Assembly (NCBI GenBank): GCA_029261715.1
Contig: JAJDAT010000049.1
Span: 310,001-374,000 of the forward strand
Source of the DNA: Nitrospinia bacterium
GTDB lineage: Bacteria; Nitrospinota; Nitrospinia; Nitrospinales; JAJDAT01
Direction of reading: 5' to 3'
DNA length: 64,000 bases
Of this stretch, positions 34,549-43,030 are shown one piece after another. Each line of letters begins with the position of its first letter. The stretch's first letter is position 1. The position numbers and the translations under genes were made by a program. The notes under the pieces were generated by a model. It was given only the letters and a program-made list of their open reading frames with translations. It was not told the origin of the DNA and searched no databases.

Positions 34549-35400
34549 GTGGAGGCAGCACAAATTAGCCAATATTTAAAAAATACAAAAAGATATTTAT
34601 ACTTGTTAATAGGAGTGGCATTTTGGGCTTTATTAGCGGGTTGTGATCAGAGCGAAGATGAAATTGTCGTGGCTTCTGCGGAGTTAAAATTAGATACAGC
34701 GGCCGGTTTATTTTACGATCACATGGTTTTGGAGATAAGTTTTGATCCGAGTTTAAAAAAAGACTCTTCGAAAAAAAGCAAAGACTCTAAAGATGATGAT
34801 AAAAGTTTTTTGATAAAACGTACTGAAGATATAAAAATACTCCCTGAATCTGAAATAAATCTTGGTTATTTAAATCTTGATCGTTTTGAAGATTCTTTGG
34901 CTTATAGGAATAAAGCGGCCTTAGACGCTAGGCCAAGTATTGGTATTACGGAACGACTGCGCGTAGCTGATAAAAAGCTCATTTTTGGTGGAAAAGGGTT
35001 TGATACTCGGGATTTCGAGAAATTAAACAATGGTAAGTTAAGTGGTGACTTTTCAACTCATATAAACTCTCAAAGCGAAAAAATACCAAGCCCTCCTTCT
35101 ATAACAGCGCTAAACATGAATCAGAAGCTGCGCCCGGAAGAAAAAAATTTAATTTTTCATAGTCCTTCTACCACTTTGAATAAAGTGGAGGTCGACTTGC
35201 CTTTAAGCGCTAAAGAAAATCAGAGGAAGGTTGAAAATACTAAAAATAGTTCACGGATGACAAAAAAAATTCCGGAAACTTTAGTCCATTTAAAAAAGAA
35301 CCCTGAAGAGCTGATTCAATTAAGACCCAAAAGAAATGCTTTAGACTTGCTTAGAGAAAATCCAAATATAATAAAAGACCGTTACAACCAAGCCCCGTAG
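34549..35400 (+). CDS. Predicted lipoprotein, Lys/Ser/Asp-rich
   Basis: A 283-residue protein with a signal sequence (hydrophobic about 17-31) ending in a lipobox LLAGC, so it should be a lipid-anchored envelope protein. The mature part is polar and low in complexity, rich in Lys, Asp, Ser and Asn, with no recognised domain. The likely start is GTG 34549; the ribosome site overlaps it and is not strong. It lies opposite a small minus-strand membrane-protein gene, 6 bases from it. Confidence 0.75.
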   Translation: MEAAQISQYLKNTKRYLYLLIGVAFWALLAGCDQSEDEIVVASAELKLDTAAGLFYDHMVLEISFDPSLKKDSSKKSKDSKDDDKSFLIKRTEDIKILPESEINLGYLNLDRFEDSLAYRNKAALDARPSIGITERLRVADKKLIFGGKGFDTRDFEKLNNGKLSGDFSTHINSQSEKIPSPPSITALNMNQKLRPEEKNLIFHSPSTTLNKVEVDLPLSAKENQRKVENTKNSSRMTKKIPETLVHLKKNPEELIQLRPKRNALDLLRENPNIIKDRYNQAP

Positions 35401-35406
35401 AAGTTT

Positions 35407-35598
35407 TTATTTGTCCTCAGATGTTTCGGCTAAGGGATTAGTATTTTGAATCTCTTGGTCAATTGTTGTGTTGCTTTTTGAGGCTCTCTCCGGGTCATGG
35501 TACCAATAGAAAAAAACCCAGAAACTAATCATGAAGGCCAATATAAGAATTTTTCGGGTCTTACTAATTTCAGGTTTTTTATAGGGTTGCTCTTCCAT
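35407..35598 (-). CDS. Small single-pass membrane protein
   Basis: A 63-residue protein with a basic N-terminal segment, one membrane helix (about 17-33, ILILAFMISFWVFFYW) and an acidic tail. It is 31 bases downstream of the SUMF1-type gene on the same strand and may be co-transcribed. No family is recognised. Confidence 0.6.
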   Translation of the reverse strand: MEEQPYKKPEISKTRKILILAFMISFWVFFYWYHDPERASKSNTTIDQEIQNTNPLAETSEDK

Positions 35599-35629
35599 TT
35601 TTTATTTTTTAAATTAAAAAAAGAGTTTT

Positions 35630-36700
35630 TTATTTAGAGTTAATTGGGTGAGAAACGTTTTTTTGGTAATCTTTTGCGCAACGAAATCCAAAACTATTAT
35701 TGCGAACTTCAGGAGTAAAAAAGCTGCGGTTAAATGTGGGAGCGCTTAATCCGCATCCATAAGATAAACAGTCGAACCATGATCCTCCTTTTAAAACACG
35801 GTTTCTTTTGCCATATTCTTGTCGGGGAATTGTATTTCCCTCATGAGGCAAGTAAAAGCTATCCACCCATTCCCAGACATTCCCAGACATATCAAATAGT
35901 CCATATGGACTTTTACCATTAGGATAAGAGCCTATTGGTTTAGTCCCTATGGAGCCATTATAGGGATTATTTGACCTATCTAAAGTCCAACTATTACCCC
36001 AGGGATAGATTAGTCCATTTTCCCCTCTAGCGGCTTTTTCCCATTCTTTTTCGGTTGGTAAACGTTTGCCATTCCATTTACAGTAATTTGTTGCATCAAA
36101 CCAGTTTACATAGATTACAGGATGATTTTCTTTTCCTTTTGGGATTTGTCCATTTGCCCAGTGATAAGGTGCTTCAGATTTAGTAGCGTCGACATATTTT
36201 TTATAGTCTTGATTGGTTGTTTCGAACAAATCGATATAAAACGCTTCTGTTTCCGAAATAAATTCAGGCGATTCGTCGTCCCAACGGTCGTTAGAACCCA
36301 TAATGAATTCGCCTTTTGCAATGAAAGCCATGTTGTGGGAAGCAAGTTGTTTTGTTTTTAAGCTCTTGGTTTGAGGGACTTGTTTGAGAGTTCTTTTATT
36401 ATCTTTTTGAAGGCTATTTGCCGCAATTTCAAGCTTTTTGGGGGCTCTATTTTTTAAATTTGATTTAAATGGCGATATCGAAATAGGATTTTTTTTACCT
36501 AAGTGACATTGTTTACATGCAGCTGATTTAAATTTATCTTTTTTTGTTTTTATAAGGTTCTCTGGCTGATGACAACTTGTTTGACAAGTTTGCTCAAAGT
36601 TTTTAAAGTGAGAAAAATTTTCAAAACCGAAAACAGTCGGCACAGTTTCAAAAATGTAAAATCCTTGGACAATAAGAAAAATAAAAAAAGTTAAGCGCAT
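35630..36700 (-). CDS. SUMF1/FGE-fold protein with heme-type cysteine motifs
   Basis: A 356-residue exported protein. After the signal sequence (1-25) come a C39-xxx-C43-H44 motif and a canonical C62-x-x-C65-H66 motif, which suggest one or two bound c-type hemes. A linker leads to a formylglycine-generating-enzyme-like domain (about 125-345): FIMGSNDRWDDESP, RLPTEKEWEKAARG, YGLFDMSGNVWEWV and RVLKGGSWF. The cysteines after GGSWF (CLSYGC) have the C-x4-C spacing of FGE but sit one residue later, so true FGE activity is doubtful. Most such domains are binding modules. Confidence 0.8.
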   Translation of the reverse strand: MRLTFFIFLIVQGFYIFETVPTVFGFENFSHFKNFEQTCQTSCHQPENLIKTKKDKFKSAACKQCHLGKKNPISISPFKSNLKNRAPKKLEIAANSLQKDNKRTLKQVPQTKSLKTKQLASHNMAFIAKGEFIMGSNDRWDDESPEFISETEAFYIDLFETTNQDYKKYVDATKSEAPYHWANGQIPKGKENHPVIYVNWFDATNYCKWNGKRLPTEKEWEKAARGENGLIYPWGNSWTLDRSNNPYNGSIGTKPIGSYPNGKSPYGLFDMSGNVWEWVDSFYLPHEGNTIPRQEYGKRNRVLKGGSWFDCLSYGCGLSAPTFNRSFFTPEVRNNSFGFRCAKDYQKNVSHPINSK

Positions 36701-36771
36701 TTGATTTAATATTCAGGGCGGATTATTAATTTTCAATAGTGGGGTAATTCCTTATATATGAATGATATAAA

Positions 36772-37611
36772 ATGGGATTAAGCGAGTCAAAACAAAAATT
36801 TTTTCAAATGAAGCAAGATGAATGGCGCTTTATGGGCGGTGATTTGGCTGAAGGAGCTTATAATATGGCCGAAGATATGGCTTGTTTGCAATCGTGCGAA
36901 GAAGGTTTTTCTCCTCCTACGGTTAAACTTTATGGATGGAAGAAGCCTACTTTAACTATTGGCTATTCACAGCAGCCAAGTAAATTAATAAATTTAGAAA
37001 AAGCGCGCCAATTGGATATTCCAATTATTCGTAGGCCTACAGGAGGAAGAGTTCTTTTACATTGCGAAGAATTAACATATAGCTTGATTGCTCCGAATGA
37101 TCATCCCCTTTTAGGTGGAGACTTAAAGAAGTCTATGTGCGTTATTTCTGATATGTTAATAGGTTGTCTTGTGAAATTAGGATGTTCTAAAGACGACATT
37201 CAATTTGCTCTTCCATCTAAGTCTAGAAGCCAAAGTGGGCCAGCTTGTTTTTCTTTAGCAAATCATTATGAATTGACTTGTCGAGGGAAAAAAATAATTG
37301 GGAGCGCACAGAGGCGGATGAAGCGAGCGTTTTTACAACATGGTTCTCTTATTTTAGAATTTAATAGGCCTCTTTTAAATTCGCTCCTATTTTTTAAAAG
37401 TTCTCGATTGGCGCAAGAAAATTTAATAAAATTAACAGAGTCTTCAATTTCTATTGACGAATATTTTGGCAAGCAAATTTCGTTTAAACAAACTGTCAAG
37501 GTTTTTAAAGAAGAGTTTGCTAATTTTTTACAAAGTAGATTAACGCTGGGAATATTGAATGATAGAGAAACGGAATATAGGGAGCAATGGTTAAAAAATT
37601 GTGAACTATGA
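36772..37611 (+). CDS. lipM: Lipoyl/octanoyl transferase, LipM type
   Basis: A 279-residue BPL/LplA fold enzyme. RRPTGGRVLLH is the conserved ligand-binding block. The catalytic cysteine of LipM is present (C159 in GPACFSLANHYEL), followed by the lysine block KKIIGSAQRRMKRAFLQHGS. LipM moves octanoate from carrier protein to GcvH or E2 domains; a lipoate ligase role cannot be excluded. An alternative start at ATG 36808 would shorten the N-terminus by 12 residues. It is a single gene. Confidence 0.83.
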   Translation: MGLSESKQKFFQMKQDEWRFMGGDLAEGAYNMAEDMACLQSCEEGFSPPTVKLYGWKKPTLTIGYSQQPSKLINLEKARQLDIPIIRRPTGGRVLLHCEELTYSLIAPNDHPLLGGDLKKSMCVISDMLIGCLVKLGCSKDDIQFALPSKSRSQSGPACFSLANHYELTCRGKKIIGSAQRRMKRAFLQHGSLILEFNRPLLNSLLFFKSSRLAQENLIKLTESSISIDEYFGKQISFKQTVKVFKEEFANFLQSRLTLGILNDRETEYREQWLKNCEL

Positions 37612-37695
37612 ACCTATGCTATTTTTACGGAAGTTTTTTTTTGCATAACGTTATGATACAATTACCGTTTTTGGAATTATCTCCCTTTATATAAG

Positions 37696-37718
37696 ACCCT
37701 AAAAGAGGGTAATTTTTT
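37696..37718 (+). terminator. Weak terminator-like hairpin after lipM
   Basis: A 5-bp stem (ACCCT 37696-37700, AGGGT 37706-37710) with a 5-base loop is followed by AA and six T (37713-37718). It lies 22 bases before the next start. Short stem, so only tentative. Confidence 0.4.
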
Positions 37719-37739
37719 CCATATTCATATTGTAAAAGA

Positions 37740-38600
37740 ATGATTAAGTTTAAATTTTGGGGAGTTAGAGGTAGCGTTCCCACTGGGAGCCCGGATACCG
37801 CAAAGTTTGGTGGTAACACCACTTGTTTAGAAGTTCGTTGTGAAAACGAATTGCTAGTATTTGATAGCGGTACTGGTATACGATATTTGGGTAATGAATT
37901 GATGAAGAGTCTACCTGTCAAAGGTAAGATTTTTTATTCCCATGTTCATTGGGATCATATTCAAGGGTTACCGTTTTTTACGCCGCTTTACGTTCCTGGT
38001 AATGAGTTTCAAATTTATGGCGGCTCTTCTATGCCTGTTACCATTGAAGAGACTCTAAAAAAACAAATGACAGCTCCTTGTTTTCCAGTACCTATGGATA
38101 TAATGGGAGCGAATATCGGTTTTTTTGATGTTGCGCCTGGGGATATTGTAAAAGGCGATAACTACCAAGTTACTTTAGCTAGTCAGAATCATCCTAATAA
38201 CTCTTTTGCATATAGGGTAGATTGCAATAATCAATCCATAGTATTTGCTACTGATACGGAGCATTACGAAGATAAGCTGGATGAAGATCTTGTTGAGTTG
38301 TCCCAAGGCGCCGATTATTTAATTTATGATAGTCAATATACTTATGATGAATATCATGGCTTTAACGGTCAAATGTCTCGAAAAAGCTGGGGGCACAGCA
38401 CAGCTGAAGAAGGCTTGAAAATAGTTAAAGCGGCTGGCGTTAAAAACTTTGTTCTTTTTCATCATGACCCGACCCACAACGATGAATTTATTTGCAAACT
38501 TGAACGAGAAGCTAAGGAGGTTTTCCCAAACTCCATCGCTGCTTATGAAGGATTGGAAATTGAAGTGGGTAAACCCATCCCTGATTCTTTATTTACTTAA
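37740..38600 (+). CDS. Metallo-beta-lactamase fold hydrolase
   Basis: A 286-residue cytoplasmic enzyme of the MBL superfamily. Zinc ligands are visible in H68-V-H70-W-D72-H73, later in ASQNHPNNSF, FATDTEHYE and HDPTHND. The opening WGVRGSVPTGSPDTAKFGGNTTC is typical of the PhnP/RNase Z-like group often annotated as a cAMP phosphodiesterase or a phosphodiesterase-like hydrolase. The exact substrate cannot be read from sequence. The next gene overlaps its 3' end. Confidence 0.87.
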   Translation: MIKFKFWGVRGSVPTGSPDTAKFGGNTTCLEVRCENELLVFDSGTGIRYLGNELMKSLPVKGKIFYSHVHWDHIQGLPFFTPLYVPGNEFQIYGGSSMPVTIEETLKKQMTAPCFPVPMDIMGANIGFFDVAPGDIVKGDNYQVTLASQNHPNNSFAYRVDCNNQSIVFATDTEHYEDKLDEDLVELSQGADYLIYDSQYTYDEYHGFNGQMSRKSWGHSTAEEGLKIVKAAGVKNFVLFHHDPTHNDEFICKLEREAKEVFPNSIAAYEGLEIEVGKPIPDSLFT

Positions 38601-39816
38601 TCTTTATCTTGTTCTTTTTTTAATTCTTTTTTTAGAGAGCTGTTCTTCTACACAAAAGATACTTGGCCCAAATCCCAATTCCCAGCATTACGTAGACCTC
38701 ACAAAAAAATACTTTCCTGATTTACCCACAAATATTCAAAAAGCGCTTTTTTTCTTTGCGAACCTTGACAAAAGAATTGATTGGTTGGCTTTAAGCAAGT
38801 CAAGAAACGGAAGCCCTCGTCTTCATTTTTTTTTAAATAAGGGAGAGTTTAAACGAATTAATCGGACAGGCTTTGACAAACCGTTAAAAGTTAATGATTT
38901 CGATATTTCTCCCGGAGATTTGAATAGAGATCGAACCGACGATTTACTTTTGATGGGGAATACAGGAAAAGGTAATCGTGCCCTGATATTTTTTAATAAT
39001 AAAAAAGGGTATTTCTATCGTCCTCCAAAAAAAATGATTCCGAAAATTAATCCTGCTATGGATCGAGGAATGCTCGTTGATCTGGATTATGATGGGGATT
39101 TAGATATGTTGTTTACCCGGAAGAGTAGCGCAGGAGCCAAAACTTCTAATTCTGTACAATTTATTGTTAATAACGGAAAAAGAGGCTTTATTGACAGAAC
39201 TTCTCTTCTTTTCCCCAAGATAACCAATAGTATTTCTGGGCTTTCTATAGCGGATTATGATGGCGACCAAGTTTTCGATATCTTTTTCTTGAATCCTAAT
39301 GGGAAAAATACCTTATGGATAAATAACGGTTCCGGCAAGTTTAAGGACGTTTCGTCATATTCTCTTCCAGGTATTCCAGGTAAACATGTTTTTGCTGATT
39401 GGGCGGATTTCGATCAAGATGGCGATAATGATTTATTAGTTGCCACAACAAGTCCAACAAAACGTTTTTCTAGATTTGAGGGCGAATATAATTTTTTTCT
39501 AGAAAACGATGGTAGAGGCCACTTTACAAAACGTTCATTAAAGCTTTTGCCCAGATACCCATCAACCCGTGTTTATTTATTGGATGCGGACAATAATGAT
39601 ATTCCAGATATTATTATTATAAGTAAAAAAGGCGTTCATCTGTTGATTGGTCATGGCGGTTGGAAATTTTCCGACGAAACTGCGAGGCGGTTACCGGAGA
39701 ATGCGACTTTTGATGAAATGACCTTTGGAGACGTAGATGGAGATGGTAATTTAGATATTTTTGGCGTTGATAGGAAAAAGGGAGTAGGGAAATTATGGGT
39801 CAGCCGTTTTGAATAA
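38545..39816 (+). CDS. FG-GAP/VCBS repeat lipoprotein
   Basis: A 423-residue protein with an N-terminal signal (LILYLLNLYLVLFLILF) ending in a lipobox-like LESC. The mature part carries at least six Asp-rich FG-GAP calcium-binding repeats, such as DLNRDRTDDLLL, DLDYDGDLDML, DYDGDQVFDIFF, DFDQDGDNDLLV and DVDGDGNLDIFG, predicting a beta propeller on the cell surface. The start is at ATG 38545 or at TTG 38560; the latter has AAGGA 7 bases before it. Either way the start overlaps the MBL gene by 41-56 bases. Confidence 0.85.
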   Translation: MKDWKLKWVNPSLILYLLNLYLVLFLILFLESCSSTQKILGPNPNSQHYVDLTKKYFPDLPTNIQKALFFFANLDKRIDWLALSKSRNGSPRLHFFLNKGEFKRINRTGFDKPLKVNDFDISPGDLNRDRTDDLLLMGNTGKGNRALIFFNNKKGYFYRPPKKMIPKINPAMDRGMLVDLDYDGDLDMLFTRKSSAGAKTSNSVQFIVNNGKRGFIDRTSLLFPKITNSISGLSIADYDGDQVFDIFFLNPNGKNTLWINNGSGKFKDVSSYSLPGIPGKHVFADWADFDQDGDNDLLVATTSPTKRFSRFEGEYNFFLENDGRGHFTKRSLKLLPRYPSTRVYLLDADNNDIPDIIIISKKGVHLLIGHGGWKFSDETARRLPENATFDEMTFGDVDGDGNLDIFGVDRKKGVGKLWVSRFE

Positions 39817-39843
39817 GTAGACCTTTTAAACTATCGATTTCTT

Positions 39844-40392
39844 TTAATTAGGTAAGGTTTTACGCAAGACGTTCAAAGAGTTTAAAAGAGTTACAGTGTG
39901 GTTGTCATAATCTAATTCACCCGCTACCCAATCCTTAAAGTCGTGATAAAGAGTGGATCCTGCGTCTCTTATTTGACTTTTTTTAATATCGATCACGTCT
40001 AATACAGAACTAGCAAGTATCCCTCCACGGATATCTTCTTTTTCCAAAATCATGATTCGATTGTTAAGGTTTTTTTCTTCAGCAGGTAGTCCTAAGAAAT
40101 CTCCAATTTCCAAAACCGATTCAATTTCTCCCCGGATGTTGACTAACCCTAATATATGCTTAGGCGCAGTGGGAACTGGATTGATTTTTTTGATAGGAAT
40201 GATTTCTGAGACGTCCAATCCTTTTAGCGCAAAATAAGCTCCGCGGATTTCGAATATTACTAAAATTATTAATGGTTCCTTTACGACACCAGTAGCGCCT
40301 TTCTTTTCGCGAATTTTTTTGATTCGTTTAACAATTCGCGAGGACTTTTCTTTTGGGTTTTGATCGGATGTCATTTCTGTTTCTTTTGCCAA
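39844..40392 (-). CDS. CheW coupling protein 3, linked to the caspase operon
   Basis: A 182-residue CheW protein with a basic Lys/Arg-rich N-terminal extension of about 38 residues. The core is intact: LVIFEIRGAYFALKGL, HILGLVNIRGEIESVL and GILASSVLDVIDI. It is clearly paralogous to the CheW at 30473-31033. It begins 12 bases after the stop of the caspase-like gene, so it is almost certainly the last gene of that operon rather than part of the main che operon. It may couple CheA to a separate receptor. Confidence 0.92.
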   Translation of the reverse strand: MAKETEMTSDQNPKEKSSRIVKRIKKIREKKGATGVVKEPLIILVIFEIRGAYFALKGLDVSEIIPIKKINPVPTAPKHILGLVNIRGEIESVLEIGDFLGLPAEEKNLNNRIMILEKEDIRGGILASSVLDVIDIKKSQIRDAGSTLYHDFKDWVAGELDYDNHTVTLLNSLNVLRKTLPN

Positions 40393-40404
40393 AATAAATG
40401 GCGC

Positions 40405-41856
40405 TCAATTTTCAATAAGTAAATTCCAAGTATAATCTGGAGTTGCGGATAACAAATCCATAGAAAGATTTAATATATCGCCTTTACGGAAACACGGTTT
40501 TGATTCTAAATAAGATTCCTTTGGAATTCCATCCTTATCGTAAAAAGTAAGACGGATGCCGGGTCTTCCTTTTATAAACCACCCTGATCCTGATTCCATC
40601 TTACACATTAATCGAACATTCAAACATTTATTAGTACCGCATTCTGTTTCTTTAACCTTTAATACTTTTACTGCTTTATTTTCAGGAAGCTGCAAACTAT
40701 ATTTTATAGGATCTTGTAGTTTTTTTCTAATTTCAATCCGGGTGAGCTGATTTATACGATCGGTTTTTTTTCGACTTTGTTTGACTGATTCAATTTCTTC
40801 TTGAAGTTCGCGTTTCAATAAAGCTAATTCCTGAAGTAGTTTTTCTTGTTTTTTTAATTCTTCTTTTCGTTTTTCTTCAAGGTTTTGTTTCTTTCCTCTG
40901 AGTTGTTTTGATAGTTTAGTTACGCGATCAGAAATAGATATTGGGAAAACAAAATCTCCCTGATCAAGAACTGCGTCTCGTAATTTCCCGTATTGTGGAA
41001 CTTGACTTCCTTTAGAGTAATTAGCAACGACATTTTCTAAAAATTGACCCAATTCGGAGCCGGTAATATATCCATCTCGGTTCAAGTCTCCATCTCCATC
41101 AAAAGCGTGGACGAATTGTCGTCGAAAAATACTTTCGTCAGGAACTGATTGATTGGCGCGACCAGCGGAAATAAATTGCCGAACAGGTTTTCCTGTTTTT
41201 TCTTTAATAATTTGAGGGACGCTACGGCTAGTGGCGAAAATAGAACCGGCAAAGCAACTATCAAAAATGAATAAAGCATGTTTGGACTGAATGGCGCGTG
41301 CGTATACTTCAATGTTTTGCATGCTCATAGCATGACGTAAAAATCCTCGTTTATCTATATTTGGATTTGGAGCGCCTCTTGGGACAATGAATCCCATTTC
41401 TGTTCCTCCATATTGAGGAACTAACGTGTGACCGTGGCCGGCAAAATAAAACAATAATCTGTTTTTCTCCGCAAGACCATATCGGTCTATAAAGCTTTCA
41501 AATGCTTGATTAAGCTCTTCGCGTTTTGGATCCATAATAACTTCAACCGAAAATCCTAATGTCTCAAGAACTTCTTTTACTGATTTTATGTCTGAAATGA
41601 CTCCAGATAAAGAAGGCCACAAGCCTTCATAGTCGCTTATTCCAATTAACAATGCATGACTTTCATTGTATAGACCAACGGTGTTTCCTTCTGAGTCAAT
41701 GATTGGGACAGGAATAATACCGCGATTTACCGGGCTATTTTGGTTATTGAAGTGTGATGATTTAGATACGGTGGGTTTGTTTTGTTCCAAACTTGGTCCA
41801 GCACACCCTAAAAAGTAGATTAAAAAAGCGGCGGTAATTTGGAGATGCAATTTCAT
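40405..41856 (-). CDS. Caspase-like (peptidase C14) lipoprotein with EF-hand loop
   Basis: A 483-residue protein. Lipobox FLGC at residues 15-18 predicts lipid anchoring. The caspase fold has HALLIGISDYE, the catalytic histidine in YFAGHGH (H141) and the catalytic cysteine in FDSCFAGS (C201). A 12-residue EF-hand loop follows at 257-268 (D257, N259, D261, Y263, T265, E268), which implies calcium binding. A charged coiled coil (about 305-360) leads to a C-terminal domain with three or four cysteines. The frame extends to 41955, but ATG 41856 gives a proper signal peptide. It lies between the LRR and CheW genes. Confidence 0.9.
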   Translation of the reverse strand: MKLHLQITAAFLIYFLGCAGPSLEQNKPTVSKSSHFNNQNSPVNRGIIPVPIIDSEGNTVGLYNESHALLIGISDYEGLWPSLSGVISDIKSVKEVLETLGFSVEVIMDPKREELNQAFESFIDRYGLAEKNRLLFYFAGHGHTLVPQYGGTEMGFIVPRGAPNPNIDKRGFLRHAMSMQNIEVYARAIQSKHALFIFDSCFAGSIFATSRSVPQIIKEKTGKPVRQFISAGRANQSVPDESIFRRQFVHAFDGDGDLNRDGYITGSELGQFLENVVANYSKGSQVPQYGKLRDAVLDQGDFVFPISISDRVTKLSKQLRGKKQNLEEKRKEELKKQEKLLQELALLKRELQEEIESVKQSRKKTDRINQLTRIEIRKKLQDPIKYSLQLPENKAVKVLKVKETECGTNKCLNVRLMCKMESGSGWFIKGRPGIRLTFYDKDGIPKESYLESKPCFRKGDILNLSMDLLSATPDYTWNLLIEN

Positions 41857-41941
41857 GAGTCGACGGAATAAAGTTTTTTTACATGATATATCGAATTTAT
41901 TTAAAATCCCAAGAGGTTTATATATTGGAGTTTTATAAAAA

Positions 41942-43030
41942 TTAATGAAATCCAAAGATGGGTTCAGTAAGGTTCCGTAGATTAGGCGTATTTACTAGAT
42001 ATTCCGCTCCTATTGCGCTGATCTTATTTTCTTCTAAGGTTAATATTTTTAATTGGGTTGAGTTTGAGGATTTTGCAACAGCGCGGGCGCCTTCGTCCCC
42101 AATGAAGTTGTAGTTTAAGTCAAGAGTTTCTAGGTTTTTTAAAGTCGAAGATTTAGCTAGCGCTTTAGCTCCTTCATCTCCAATTTTATTGTTCGATAGC
42201 TTTAAAGATTTTAATTGAGAAACGGCTGGAGAATTTGCGATTTGGATTATAGAGGCATCGGTAAGATCGTTGTGAGCTAAATTCAATTCAATTAAATTTG
42301 AAACAAAGGGAGTTTCTAGAAGGGCCTCAATACCTATATCGCCAATGTAATGATTTTCAAGATTGTTTAATACCCCTTTTTTTTGCATTTCTGAAAATTT
42401 AATTTTATGTTCGAACTTTAAAAGCGCTTTTTTGCCACGCAGCCCAATTGGATTGTATGAAAGATATAGTTCCATCAAATTATTTAATTTTTCAGAAGAA
42501 GTTAAGTTGATTGCTCCGTCATCGCCAATATTGTTGTAGCTTAGATTTATTTCTTTTAGTAAAGGCAAAGTATCCGAATTAGCAAGAAACGTAACTCCTT
42601 TAGCGCTTATATTATTCCGATATAAACTTAACGACTTTAATTTTGAGAAAATTGGCGATTTGGCGATCGCATTGACGCCGATATCGGAAATATTATTTTT
42701 GCCTAATTCAAGCGTTTGCAATCCAACCAAATATTTTGATTTGGCTAGTTCAATGATGCCTTCATCGCCAATGCCAGTTTCATATAAAACCAAAGTTTCG
42801 ACGTTTTTAAGTAAGGGGGATTGGGCCAAAAACTTTGCGCCTTCTACACCAATTACTTTTGATTTGATTCTTAATGCGTGCTTATTCCTTCTAACTTTTT
42901 TCTTTACGTATTTTTCTAGTTTTTCAACAGTTATTGGTTCTGAAGCGCCTAATGAAAAAAAACAGCATATTAAAAGCCAAATCCAGGGTTTTGTTTGAAA
43001 TGAAGTGTTTTTGGTTTTTTGCGGAATCAT
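41942..43030 (-). CDS. Exported leucine-rich repeat protein 2
   Basis: A 362-residue protein with a signal sequence (hydrophobic about 17-29, ending SLGASEP). The rest is nearly all leucine-rich repeats of the ribonuclease-inhibitor kind, with units of about 24 residues and a consensus near L-x-L-x-x-N-x-I-x-x-x-G-A-x-x-(L/I)-A-x-S. One longer stretch (about 200-225) breaks the register. Start and the stop of the upstream LRR gene are directly adjacent (TAAATG), so translation is coupled. Such repeats form protein-binding curves. Confidence 0.88.
   Translation of the reverse strand: MIPQKTKNTSFQTKPWIWLLICCFFSLGASEPITVEKLEKYVKKKVRRNKHALRIKSKVIGVEGAKFLAQSPLLKNVETLVLYETGIGDEGIIELAKSKYLVGLQTLELGKNNISDIGVNAIAKSPIFSKLKSLSLYRNNISAKGVTFLANSDTLPLLKEINLSYNNIGDDGAINLTSSEKLNNLMELYLSYNPIGLRGKKALLKFEHKIKFSEMQKKGVLNNLENHYIGDIGIEALLETPFVSNLIELNLAHNDLTDASIIQIANSPAVSQLKSLKLSNNKIGDEGAKALAKSSTLKNLETLDLNYNFIGDEGARAVAKSSNSTQLKILTLEENKISAIGAEYLVNTPNLRNLTEPIFGFH

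Noticed and set aside
38449-38544. A longer N-terminus for the FG-GAP lipoprotein starting at 38449
   Set aside because: It would overlap the MBL-fold gene by 152 bases and place a charged stretch before the signal sequence; starts at 38545 or 38560 fit a lipoprotein.
41857-41955. A longer N-terminus for the caspase-like protein starting at 41955
   Set aside because: The extra 33 residues are not signal-like, overlap the preceding LRR gene, and push the lipobox to residue 51. ATG 41856 gives a normal lipoprotein signal.
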